NCBI GenBank assembly: GCA_023846275.1
Contig: CM043877.1
Coordinates: 15,793,107-15,857,106 of the forward strand
DNA from: Vanilla planifolia
Lineage: Eukaryota; Streptophyta; Magnoliopsida; Asparagales; Orchidaceae
Length of the DNA: 64,000 bases
Direction of reading: 5' to 3'
The position numbers and the translations under genes were made by a program. Shown here piece after piece: positions 51,863-64,000 of the stretch. Numbering within the stretch: position 1 is the stretch's first letter; the number at the start of each line of letters is the position of its first letter. The notes below the pieces were generated by a model. That model ran no database searches. It had not been told where the DNA came from and worked only from the letters and a program-made list of their open reading frames with translations.

Positions 51863-54639
51863 AAACTAGACTACTTTTCTTATTGCTTTTTTTTTATACC
51901 TTATGTTTATAAATGCATCTTACCAAATATAACAAATTTTATATTCTCATACAAATTCTTAACCAATCACATGCTACCATATATCTACTTAATAATTAGC
52001 AAACATATGCTTATCATGTACTACAAGAAATGCAAGTACAACACACAAAATAATATAGCTTGATAATAGCATGTACACTTCAACTTCACACAATAATACA
52101 TCACAACATTAAGCACGTGCACTTGCCTATCATGTATTTACTAAAAAATCAACAAAATCATATTATGTTTGTTAATTATCATTACAACAAAGCATATTTA
52201 TTCACAATTGTACTAGAATGCTTACCTCAAATATGAAGAGTCGATATTCAGCCATTTTATTGTTCTCTTTCTTATTGTAACAACCTTCATATTTTTTTAT
52301 AAGTTGTTGCTTCCATCTTGTAATCCCAAACACCCTTTTCATATAGGTCCTTGTGAAAACCCTAATCATCCAAATTACAAATATTTTTTCTCTAAATTTT
52401 AAAAGTTATATTTATCTCCTAATTTTTTTAAAAGTTATAATTAATTATTTAAATTTTTAAAAACTATAAATTTAATATCATTAGACTTGTTTTAATGATC
52501 TCTTAATATGTTCAAATAATTTTTTGATTTAGTTAAAATTATAACACATTTTTTAAGATTCTAAAGACATTTTAATATTTTCATGCATAAATATAATATT
52601 AAAGAATTTGATTTTATAGTATCAAAACGTGTCTTATCACAATTGCATTGGCTTAATTCTAAAGTTTATCGCATACTTAATTTTATAGAAAAATTCAGGG
52701 TTGTTATACTTGCTTAACAATTATATATAAGGCAAATATTACAAGTCTATTGTGAAGTTTATAGCTAGATCTTAGTTTTATGCTTTTATGCACTCTAAAT
52801 CCTAATATGTAAAAGGATGCTTAGCCAAAAGTAGCTTATTAAATCTTCACTCTAATGGGGCAACCTCCATTTGAACTTTTGTCTTATTTTTTGCTCATTC
52901 TGTCTTTCTTCCTTCCCTTTTTTTATTGTTTTTATTTTCTTTTTATTTTTCTCTTTTCACATTCTCTTTCCTTATTGAGCCCTCTTCCTTTTACTTGAGA
53001 AGATCTCTAGTGGCTTTCCCCTACTAGGTTTCCTTAAAGCTCCATGTTGGAGTTCTTCCTACATAATAGCACAATAAAAAATGAAGGAAAAAACCTTCAA
53101 ATTGTGCTCTCACTTTATTGTCCATAGATTCCTTTTCATGACAACGCCACCAATGAGCAATTTAGTGATGAGAGGCATTAATGCAGTGAAGAAAATTAGG
53201 GTTAGGGCTTTCATGCTAATGGGAAAGTCAACACGAGCAAGAAGGAGAAATCAGGAAATAAGAGTGTGGGGTGAATGTTATGTAGGAATTAGGTTATTCA
53301 TATATGTAAGATATATAAATATGTAATATTTTTTTTTAATAACTTAGTTTTTCAATAACTTTTAGCATACTTATGAATCAATCCTAAAATATTAATGTAT
53401 CTTAATTATATCAAAAATTTTTGAGATTTTAGACTTACATTACATTTTTTATGTTATGTTCTTCCTAATACCTTTGATTGTGATGTTCATCTAAATGGCT
53501 TCTAATACTCGCAAATCTCGTGGTGTTATATAACGCCATTCTAAAAGGTGGGGAAGTATTAGTTTAGTTATACAAATAACTATAAGTGACAGTCTTTCTC
53601 AGTTCAAATACTATGCCCCACTTTGCATGATCTTTTCTATACGAAGGAGTTTGACACACTGTGTTCCAAATGTGCTCGCACCACATCACCCTCCATGTCA
53701 TGATAGTATGAACATTTACTTAGCGCAGGTACCAATTATCTCATGGGTCATAACAAAATGCTATTTGTTAGTGTAGCGATGAAAAATTCATGCATTAGAT
53801 TATTGAGCTTCATACATGTTTTGTATAATATTGCATTTTCCTTAAGTATACCCCCAATTGTTTTTCTATACCTTAATAATAATACAATACTTACTCCTAC
53901 TCCACAAATGTAAGGGTGTTTCTCCTAAGCATAGCTTCTTAATGAGTTAAATTGACATGATATTGGTCCTTCAATGTTGTAATTAGATGTTCAAAAGGTG
54001 GGTGATTTATAGCATTTAAGGACTTAATTAATGTGCCATTGGGGTCAATCTTAGACCACAAGCAACCAATTCCTCCATGGTGATGGAGTCTTCTATATGC
54101 ATAAACCCTATAGAATAAAGAAAAAAATGCATGTTACATTAATATTATTTGACTTTTTCTCATGATTATTTTCTTATTACAAAAAAAGAATGAGAATAAA
54201 TGCACATAAGTTTTCTTATTACATGTTTTTAGAAAAAAAAAATACATAAATAACAAGTTACCCCAATTTTGATGACTCGATTTAATAATAAAGGAACCAA
54301 TGTAATTATATTTATAATATGATTATTGTATCAACTAAATTAATAATAATGTTTATTTTGAAAAAATAGTCAATAAATACATTTGCCTCAAAATTATTTG
54401 AATTATTCAAAAACAAAGGCAAAAAAGTTCTCCAAGTCCTCTAATTTGTGATTTTGTTTCCTGTTTTTTAAACTCTCTATTTCAAATTTAAAATTTTTAA
54501 AATTTTATCAAATATTATTTTTTCCAAAATTTCATTTTTTGTTTAAAACTCCTAAGCAATTAATAATTTTTTTTAAGCAAAAAGATTAAAAAAAAAAAAG
54601 AAAAAAAAACCTCACTTTTGATCTCCTCTGTAGGTTCCA
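51863..54639. other. AT-rich intergenic DNA, no gene recognised
   Basis: 53.5-54.1 kb is less AT-rich. On the minus strand about 50 codons near 53,945-54,095 read protein-like (HHHGGIGCLWSKIDPNG), with no family recognised and no start codon. This is probably an old repeat fragment. Confidence 0.55.
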
Positions 54640-55350
54640 TTCGAGACTAACTTCCCTCCAAAACTAAAATAGGAAGTCAATAGAAAAGGTCCTTCAAGGA
54701 GTTGAAAAAATGGCCGCTCTATCTTCCACCGTCCTGTATGCAGGAATCCGTGTGAGGAAGATAGCATCCCATTGGAAGAGGAGCTGTGGACCCAGACAGG
54801 AGGTGTCTTCTCGTTCTTTCTCTCTCCCAGATCACCTTCTCCTATTTAACCACCGGCCAGCCTTGGAAGCTGTCATCTACCTCGTTTTCTTCTCATAGGG
54901 GAGTTGGAAGAAAAACCGTCCTGTTCTATAGGACCCTTTGTTCATACTGTTCTGATCGCATGAGCAGATCCTTGAAGCTTGACTGATAAAGGTGTGTTCT
55001 TTGTTTATCGTTTATGGTTTTTGATGTATTTATGAATTGAAGGTGGTGTGTTTTGTTTTGTTTGGGTTGTATTTTCTTTGGGTATCTTGGATGTTTAGTG
55101 TCCTTAAAAAGGCTCATAAAGCCATGGCGTTAATTTCGACGGTTTGAAACTGAAGAAAAGTTGCCGATGTTTTCGAAGGGATTTTGATGAAAAACACGCA
55201 AAAGCGCCGTTATGATCATTTGGGACTTCTATGAACTCTTGTTTCCATCGAAAGAAAAATCTCAGCTTTGTTGAACTTGATCCCTTTCTTGCAGGACTTC
55301 GGAGGAAGAAGATTGATTTGTTTTTTGGGGTACCGTTCTTCTAAATCATA
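54640..55350 (+). promoter_or_regulatory. IQM gene leader: non-coding exon, leader intron, uORFs
   Basis: A leader exon ends at 54,991 (GATAAAG|GTGTGT). The intron 54,992-55,294 ends TTTCTTGCAG, and 56 bases of leader then precede the ATG at 55,351. A TATA-like CTATTTAA lies at about 54,847. The leader exon contains ATGs: one at 54,710 in good context (AAAAAATGGC) opens a 62-codon frame, and one at 54,960 opens a complete 8-codon frame (MSRSLKLD). Either could act as an upstream ORF, depending on where transcription starts. Confidence 0.55.
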
Positions 55351-57879
55351 ATGGGCATAACATTCTCGAGCGCCGGAGAGGAAAACAAGGCTCTGAATGA
55401 GGGCTTCGATGCTCTCCTGGGTTCCATCAGTTTCCGCGGAGACTACGCAAAATCCAACCTTTGTTCCGACAAAGCCGACGGCGGCGAGGCGGAGAGTCCA
55501 CTTATGAGGGCCTTGGGCTCCGGAAAGTTCTTAATCGAGGGATCCGTAAGCTTCAGCCGCAAAGAAACCGATCCATTCCGGCTGGAAACAAAGATCTCCT
55601 TCAAGAGTTCCTCCCCCACCAACGCCGAGAGTCTTTCCAATCCAAGGCGCACGAGGTTCAGCGAAGAGAACGTGGAGACGCCGCGGGCCGAGCTCGGCAG
55701 CCCGAAACATGAAGCCGCTGTAAAGTTGCAGAAGGTGTATAAAAGCTTCAGGACAAGAAGACAGCTTGCTGACTGCGCAGTTTTGGTGGAGCAAAGTTGG
55801 TACATTCAATATCTTTGCCGCTTCCTTCCTTTCTGATGTCATCGTCTGACTCCTTCAAGCAGTTTGTTGTTTTTACTCTTCGGGCATCTTATACCGCATC
55901 TTTCATTTGTCTCGGTCAACTTCAGGTGGAAGTTGTTAGATTTTGCATTGCTGAAGAGAAGCTCTGTCTCCTTCTTCGACATCGAGAAGCCTGAATCTGC
56001 TGTCTCCAAGTGGGCGAGGGCAAGAACGAGGGCTGCAAAGGTACCCATCAACCAAAAAGATGAACTTTGTTTCTTTCACTCCCATATGGCCTCTCTAAAG
56101 TTTATATCCTCTTTTGCCAGGTTGGTAAAGGTTTATCCAAGAATTCAAAAGCTCGAAAGCTATCTTTGCAGCATTGGCTCGAGGCAGTATGTCTTACAAC
56201 CGTTTACATATGATGCCCTTTGTTGTTCTTTGATTTGATTCATGCCATTCATGTTTTCTGCAAATCTTTGTAGATCGATCCTCGCCATCGATACGGCCAT
56301 AACCTTCACTTCTACTATGCTTGCTGGCTTGGCTGTGAGAGCAAGCAGCCCTTCTTCTACTGGTAGATTGAAGATGTTTCTTCCCTTTTGTCATTTTATC
56401 AAACAGCTTAATCCCCATGGTTGTTCTAACGAAGTAAATAACAATTTGCAGGCTTGATGTGGGGGAGGGAAAGGAGGTCAACCTTGAAGCTTGCCCACGA
56501 TCAAAGCTTCAACAGCAATGCATAAAATACCTCGGCCCGGTTAGTATGCTTCACCACAAAGTTAGCATCTCTATTTCCATGTTGTAGTTCTCACTCAATG
56601 AATGATGTTTATTTATTCAGAAAGAGAGGGAGGCCTATGAGGTCATTGTTGAAGAAGGCAGGCTTCGTTACAAGAAGAGCGGGGATCTGCTTCACACAAC
56701 AGTAGGGCCAAAGGATTCTAAATGGATCTTTGTCTTGAGCACTTCAAAGAACTTGTATGTTGGCCTGGTAAGTATCTGTCCAACAGTATGCATTTTGGTA
56801 TCCTTCGATTAGGGAAAGCTTCTGATGTACTAATTGGTGATTGCAGAAGAGAAAAGGCACTTTTCAGCATTCTAGTTTTCTTGCTGGGGGAGCTGCTGCT
56901 GCTGCTGGAAGGCTGGTTGTAGAAAATGGTATTCTTAAGGTAAGCAGAAGTCCACTCCTTTTTCATGGTTTTCAACCATTGTTTGCCATTTGATTGTACT
57001 GATTGCACCTTTCAACAGGCGGTGTGGGCTCATAGCGGACACTACCGCCCAACAGAAGAGAATTTTGAGGAGTTCTTGAGCTTCCTTAAGGAAAACAATA
57101 TAGATCTCCATGATGTCAAGGTGAGAAGTCACGCTAAAAAAGAATGTTTCCTTCAGTCGGTTGTGGTTTCAAGCATCGATTCCTCGCTCAATCCTTACTG
57201 ATGTGTGCAGACATCACCGGACGAAGACGAAGAAGAGTGTGGAGGGGTGCTTCGAAGTCGCAAATCGGAAGCGGACCTGACTGATTCGGCCGTCTATGTT
57301 GAACCCAAATTCAGATCACATGTTTCTTCCAATTCTTTTGATGAATTGGATATGGGTGCAATAGCTGAGGTTGCAAATTGCTCTGAAGAAGACCATCCTG
57401 GGTTGGAGAAGTTCTACAGCTTCAAAGAGGGGACAATGGGGGATCAAGCAAGTGAAGAACATGAAGAGAAGGGTGTAGAAAACAGCACAGATTCAAATCA
57501 GGACTATGAAACTCCTGAACCATCTGGACATAAAGGCTTAATATTCCCCAAACCAAGCCTCTTCATACCAGAAGTGGAAGAAGGTGAGGATGAGCCAATC
57601 TCTGAAGAGCTCATCATGCAAACTATTAGCTCAAGAAAGGTGAATTCAGATCATCTGGGACAACAGCTACCTTTCAAGTGGACAACTGGTGCTGGACCTC
57701 GCATCGGTTATGTGAGGAATTACCCCTCAGAACTTCAGTTTCGAGCGCTCGAACAAGTTAGTCTATCTCCGAGAGGAACTGGCTTCTCGAGACCATTTTC
57801 TTCTCCACGGGGCATGTCTAGCCCTCGGCCAAGGATGCAGGAAACATCTAATCTGAAAGAGAGTATACTACAGAGATAA
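55351..57879 (+). CDS. IQ-motif calmodulin-binding protein, IQM family
   Basis: Plant-specific calcium-independent calmodulin-binding protein. Nine coding exons, 55351..55799, 55926..56040, 56121..56186, 56274..56362, 56452..56539, 56621..56767, 56847..56939, 57019..57120 and 57211..57879, join cleanly into 605 aa. The IQ motif is at about residues 122-141 ([16 protein letters not shown]). The conserved IQM core follows: [98 protein letters not shown], and [16 protein letters not shown]. The C-terminal exon is acidic then Ser/Pro/Arg-rich ([16 protein letters not shown]). The N-terminus MGITFS fits the N-myristoylation pattern (Gly2, Ser6), suggesting membrane attachment; this is inference. 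All introns are GT-AG. Length is within the family range. Family members are implicated in light, stress and hormone responses. Confidence 0.94.
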
Positions 57880-60800
57880 ACATTGTAGATGGTTGTTTCG
57901 TTATGTAGTTTTTGAAACAAGGATTGTAGGCAAATTTAGGTGCTTCTTTTTTATTCAGTTATTTCTTTATGACACAACTGTAACAATTGTTTTTGGGTAA
58001 ATACAAAATGGATACATTTTTTCTCCAAAATAGTACTTGAAATGCTTCAGTGTTGAGCTCAGGCAGAATAAATGGCAGGATGCTGCTGAAGAAATCTAGA
58101 AAACCTGAGGAAGAAGACAACCACTTCTCTAAAGGGTAATTAAAAAGACTCCCAAAAACTAAGTTTGTGATGGTAAAGCACAAGGACTTGTTTTAAACCG
58201 CATGTTGCTCTTATTAAGTAGAGAAACATAGTTTAGTTATGAATTGTCATTTGACCCGATGGTTGAAAACTTAAGCATTAAGTAGGTCTTTCATATAACA
58301 TGATGTGATGAAGTTTGTTCTCAATGACCCATCTTGTTGTACTAAGAAATGGAAATCATTGTTGAATAACCATAGATAGAAGAAAGAATTAAACACGAGG
58401 TCCCATCTCATTGAATATATATTATAGAGATATATAAGGTTTTCTCAACCATCAATTTGAATTTAGTACATATATCGAGGAACTTGCAATATATTAAATG
58501 GAATCATAGATAATGTTATTTGTAATTCATAGTAAATGAACAAAATTTGTAACCAAGAATTATGGATTTTGGAGAAAGCTTGAGGGTTATCCTTGACTTT
58601 ATCTAGATTAAGATGCATGATGAACTTTGAAGACCCAAGATAGGTCGGGTTAAATATTTAAGGTGATTTTATGACTTAATCTAATTAGTTTTAGAATACC
58701 TTCTTAGATTATCGACACAATTTGAATTAAAAAATTCTTATATTTGTAAAAGAGTTATGTCCAAATCACCAAATCTATGGTTGAGGCTTTCAAAAGATTG
58801 CATTTTTATTTTCAATTTGAATTCAAACATGTTTGACCAAGGCTTCAAGATAATTATGTATTAAATCCATTAGAATTTGATAGTCTAATATTTATCTTCT
58901 TCCATACTATTTCAAGAGCCCTTGGTCTATGAAAGAGAACCTTAGGAAGATATTATTACGAATCAAGCTATTATCAATGATGGTCAATTGATCAATACAA
59001 GCTTTTTTGTCATCATTGGTATCCATTAGAGGGAGCAAAACGACAGAGTATATGTATGTTTCTTCTCACCATGTTTTAAATTTCTTATTTCTTGCTTCAT
59101 TTTTATGCAAAATTCAATTCTAACTTCATAGTCATCAAAAAGCATAGAGTAGATGTATGATCCATCTCTATCTAGAAAATTGGATGTTTGATTTAACAGG
59201 CACATGTGTTCTTTTGTCACTAGGAAACTCTATGTGGATTAGATCGACAAATCAATGAACCTCATGTACAAATAGATAATTATATTATTGAAAAAGAAAC
59301 AAGTTATAGATAATAGGTTCTTCTTTTTGCTAGTACTCAAAGAGCATTGTCTAACCAAAGCATTCCAAAGATGTAAGACTATACTAATATAGGAAATGTG
59401 AAGAGAGTTATCACTACTAATGATATTAGCATCAATACCTTAATACAATCAAGGATTCTAAAAAGGGAAATATAAGGCTTCATGTGATGAGATGTTCTAG
59501 ACTCGTGAGACTAATTTAGATCAAAAGGGTCATGTAGATTTGAGTTGAGAGTGTGACTAAGATAGCAACTATTATACATACAAAATTATCTTGCTTTAGG
59601 AATATATGTATAGCATCTCCTAGAGTACAATATAATTTGAGAATAAATTAAGCAAAAATTGATGAACTTATAACACTTGCAACTAAAAGAATGAGAAGTA
59701 GTTTTCATTTGATGTCTCATATGTAGAATCACAAGATAATGAGTGATTTTTAACAGGTTTTTAGATGGAGGTATATATGGATTAATAATCTTATACATAA
59801 AAAAGAAGAGAAAATTTTGAGTTCTACATATAAGATCTAGATCTTAAGATGTTGAGACAATTTTTACGAATAAAATCCTCTGTGGTTATTATGAGATAAT
59901 TAAAGGGAGATAATATTTTAACATAATAAGCAAAGTTTTGACACTTGTTTTATCCTTCAGAGCTTTTTTGTGAAGTTAACTATTTTCTTGTGAATTCTTC
60001 ACAAGGTCCATTATGGCACCTATAATGTCACCTAATTCATTTATTTTTTTATTTTAATCATTTTTTTAGTATACCACTTTATAGATTTCATGTCTAATAA
60101 TGTAATGTGAATTAAAATTTTCTTTTCAAGTTATGATGACAAATTTTTACAATAATTAAAAACCAAATTTTATTTTAGATAAAATCAAAGAAAACTTTAT
60201 TACAAATATTTGTAGAAAAAAAATTAAAAAAATAATACAAAATTATGCCTTGTTAATGTAGTTGTACATTATTACAAATTGCCAAATGTACAATTTTTAA
60301 TACATTGTTATGCAAATGTAAATTAAATTAGTGATGCTAGAAAAATTGTCTTCAGTCATTGCTTCTTTAGAATCTTATAGTGTGCATCCAAATTACCAAA
60401 AATATATTAGCCAAAAATAGGCTCTTATACATCCAAATTATGTAACAAGAGTAGGCATTGCTTAAATAAAAGTGAAGTAAATATACATGCCAATGCAATG
60501 TTTCCAACTCTTATTTTAGTTGTTTTTCTCTTTATTCTAATTTGTGTTTCCATTTGATCCTTTGCTTATCGTGAGACCTTATATTAATTATAATAATCTA
60601 TAGTTGTGATATTTTGATTTCATTATGTCAAAGATTATCCTCTCAAATCATCCCATTTTGCCTCAAATGGGATGGGCGCGCTTGCATGGTCATCCCTCCC
60701 AAAAATACTCTAACTTTAGTATACTTAATCATATAATTCTAATGAGATCCCATATAGGTTTTCCTGCAAAAACAACTCAACAATTTAAGACTAAAATCTT

Positions 60801-63800
60801 ACATATACAAATGAGGATCTTTCTCACAATATTTGATGTAGGACCATTCATTCTTACATCTTTCGAAACCTACATAATAATCACTTTTTACTTCAATGAT
60901 TCCTTTATTTAAAAGTATCACCTAGTATCTACTCATTGTCCTCTTCAAATGTTACAATGTTTTTCATATGAACTAGAATTTTCATCTTTAATATTTGTTT
61001 TAACTATGTTGTTGTTGTCATATTCAGGTGCACCCTTCTAGGCAATATCTAGCTTGGGTTATATGCTTTTTATGGCCAAAAATGATCATACCAAAACCCC
61101 TTAAGGCATTTCATTTTTCCTATGGGGTTGTCATTTTAAATCTTTTTTTCTTGGATGATTAATACATAATTATTTATCACATGTCATCCTAAACAAATAT
61201 TTTTTTGCTTATTCTATTTTATCGTGATGGTGTTTTTGTTTTATGTAGCCATACAAATGCATGAATCATACATCGTAAAAATGCAACATATAATATGATG
61301 ATAATTATTTTTGCAAGATATTCAAATAAAATCAACTCATCAGTGAGTTTCAATCATAGCATATGAAAGGTGCATTTGATTTATAATATACCAAATATCA
61401 ATTAAATGCATGATTAATTAAATAACATACCTACCTTGAATATCATAGTGATAAACATTTCATATATATTACTTTTCATTGTTTCTTTGGTTTCTCCAAA
61501 AGGTTCTTATTGATTCAACTTCTTAAACTCTTTTCTTTTTTCTATTTAAAAAAAGTAGTTTGAAAGGAGTTCACTAATTTGGTCCTTTTCGATGAATGAG
61601 ACTTCATAGGATGCAACCCCTTTTCTTTCAATCGAGTAGCATACCCCATGTCATACATGAAGAAACAAGCTTGAGTGTTCATCTTATTGTAAATTGTGTG
61701 AGACAAAATGTATAAGATGGGAGGGTGAATTATGTATTTAACAAATTTTTTATTTTAAAAAAAAATAAAAGAAAATTTATCGTGCTTAAAAGTAAATTTT
61801 TAATTTTTTTTAAAAATAATATCAACAAAATGAGATTGCTAAAAAATAAATGTACAAAGATTTTTAGGTGGTTCAATCAAAACATGTGCATACATCTATC
61901 CCCAATCATCAATTAAGCTTTCACTAACCACTCTCTTTTGTCAAAACCAGTAAAGGTAAACCAAATACACACTATTGCCCCAATAAAACACAAAAATCTA
62001 CAGAAAGTTTGGTAATACGAAAAAATTTAAAAACTTTACAATTTTTACATATAAAGTTTCTACTCCTTTAAATCTTTAAAAAAGAATGATAAAACTAATA
62101 AACGATGTAGATGTTAACAAGATGATATGAAAAAAGATTGTGGATGAAAGTAGAAAACATAAAGATTGAAGGAAACCCACAGCTCCTGTAATTACATCAA
62201 AATTAATTGCTTACAGTTTTGAACTTCACTAGACTCTTATGAAATTTTTCTTGTTTGATTAAATTAAATGAAATGTCAGTAAATATACTCTATTTATAGA
62301 TGAAATGAAAAAATCTCAAAATAATTCTCCAAAAGGCTAGAATCAGCTTTTTAAAAAACCTAGCCATTACAAATGATGTGAACAAAGATGACGTGCATTA
62401 GCCATCCGATTTGACATGAATGGAGCAGCTACCATCTTATTAGAATCATCGATAAAGGTTCATATCAAATTGCAGTGATATAAGATCTGGGATGTTGGAT
62501 TTGAAAGTTATATGGATGGTGAGGATGATCATATTAATGTTCACAAAGATGGAGAGACACTTAGCCCTTTGATCAATCATTTTAGATGAACGACTAGAAG
62601 AGGTAAGCTTTTCACAAATGTGAGCACAATCTGGATCGTTTGATTGTGAAAATTAATAATTGACATCGGTGTAGAAATACTCAAGTTTAGCAACATATTT
62701 TTTAGTTCCACATTATGAAATAGTTCACGTGAATTGTATATATGGGGTTGGCTACCTCGTGGTGTTCTCAAGAAGTCATGATTGGGATCACTAATGCATA
62801 TATGTATATATGGGTCTAACCTGACTTGATTCTTTAACCAATTCATAAGTCCACCTTGACTCATTATGCCTAAGACAATTAAGGGGTTATGCCCTGAACT
62901 GATTAACCCAAAATCACTACAGGAATCGAGCGTTAGATTGATATTTGGGCCTGACCTATCTCGTTTTCATTTGGGATTCCGGCTTGCCGCTCCTCAAAGC
63001 TTGTGCCCGGTACTACAAGCCAGTTTACCCAAGTCATTTGGGCTTAGCAGTAGGGTTAGGTGCTTTGGAAAAAAAATATTTTTTTTCATAAATATATATA
63101 TTTTATTTAAAAAATTATTTAAAAGTTTATAAGATTTCAAAAATTCAAATAACTTAATGAAAAAAATAAATGTAATTTAATACAAACTCAAATATATATG
63201 AAAAATGATAATCTTATGTATCACAATTATAAAGAAATTAAAAGTTTAACATGTTAATCATAAAAATTTAAAAATATAATTCTTTGTAGATTAGTCATTC
63301 CATAAAGATCATTATCATTGGATATAAAGTCAACAAGTTGAGCCATCAAATTTCTTTCACTACATATGCTATAGTCTTTAAAATATAATAATAATTTATA
63401 TTCTTTATATTTTTTTTATTTCAAATGGTTTCCAAATTTGTCAAATAAATTTTAAAAATTCTTATCAAAATTTTAATTAAAATATTATTGTTTTTCTAAT
63501 TAAGTTTTAATCTCTTATTTTATGATGGAACCGATTCTATTTTTATAAATTTAACACCATTAGGTTCCGCTTAATTTGCTTTTCCATAGTTGATGTTTTC
63601 CCTCCCTTTTAAAGAGTTATCTCTCACTTTGATCAATAGTTACAAACTTTGCAAATAAAATAAATTATCCAAATTAAAATTAAAATTAAAATATATTCAC
63701 TTATCTTTTGAGGATATTACAAATTCTTTCCTCTGTACAAGAATTTTGTTACCAAAATTCAAAACATATACGATGGTTTTTTGTGTTATTTTCTCTAATT

Positions 63801-64000
63801 TTCAAGTGACTTTTCTTTCTGATTGAATTGTTTATTGAATTTTATTTATTGAAAAATCCTTTTTTTCTTAGTTGTTTATTTCCTTTTATTAGAATCTTTA
63901 CTAGTCTTTCATCATAGCTCAAATTCAATTATACTTCCATGATACTCAAATCATACTACATGTGTAGAGCCTGTCACATAAGAGTATATATGAAATACAT
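57880..64000. other. IQM 3' region and AT-rich gene-free tail
   Basis: After the IQM 3' untranslated region no gene is recognised. A perfect 10-bp hairpin (CATCCCATTT 60,649-60,658 / AAATGGGATG 60,665-60,674, 6-base loop) is seen. 62.4-63.06 kb is less AT-rich, with short frames on both strands that match nothing I know. Confidence 0.6.
58067..58072 (+). terminator. Possible polyadenylation signal of the IQM gene
   Basis: AATAAA about 190 bp past the stop codon. Plant signals are loose, so an earlier site is possible. Confidence 0.35.

Noticed and set aside
54710-54898. 62-codon frame as an independent gene
   Set aside because: Better explained as part of the IQM leader; no recognisable domain. 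Kept only as a possible uORF.

Overview
This is a nuclear plant window. It has spliced genes with GT-AG introns, plant-specific families (a PDLP-type DUF26 protein, an IQM calmodulin-binding protein, a HEXO2-type hexosaminidase), very AT-rich intergenic DNA and decayed retrotransposon pieces. Two genes have strikingly GC-rich, C/G-ending coding exons (DUF26 gene, hexosaminidase) beside AT-rich surroundings, which fits a commelinid monocot. A Zingiberales-like (banana/ginger) genome is my guess, not something the sequence proves.

Layout. 0-2.8 kb (minus): 5' half of an ALY/REF mRNA-export adaptor (THO4-like), with a non-coding first exon, a GC-AG intron made largely of a tandem duplication, and the 3' half beyond the window start. 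6.8-9.2 kb (plus): a complete three-exon plasmodesmata-located protein gene. 9.2-22.8 kb: AT-rich gene-free DNA with an ancient LTR-like tandem pair (15.4-17.1 kb), a 47-bp degenerate array (19.4-19.7 kb) and diverged dispersed repeats. 23.3-28.3 kb: alpha-tubulin (plus, five exons, 450 aa) convergent with a GH20 beta-hexosaminidase (minus, two exons, 568 aa), stops 456 bp apart. 28.3-54.6 kb: a gene desert with a long inverted repeat (30.1-30.9 kb), a clean solo LTR with target-site duplication (38.1-39.1 kb), an unexplained GC-richer island with promoter-like motifs (43.0-43.4 kb) and another ~45-bp degenerate array (51.6-51.9 kb). 54.7-57.9 kb (plus): a complete nine-coding-exon IQM gene with an intron-containing leader. 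57.9-64 kb: AT-rich, no gene seen.

The five genes belong to unrelated processes (mRNA export, plasmodesmata, microtubules, N-glycan trimming, calcium/calmodulin signalling). I see no evidence that they form a functional cluster, and no convincing new biological system. The most interesting observations are structural: the duplicated GC-AG intron, the nested inverted and direct repeats at 30 kb, the intact solo LTR, the abutting LTR-like pair, the two short-unit arrays, and the promoter-like island at 43 kb. Splice sites were read by eye from consensus and reading-frame continuity; every complete gene closes in frame with whole codons.
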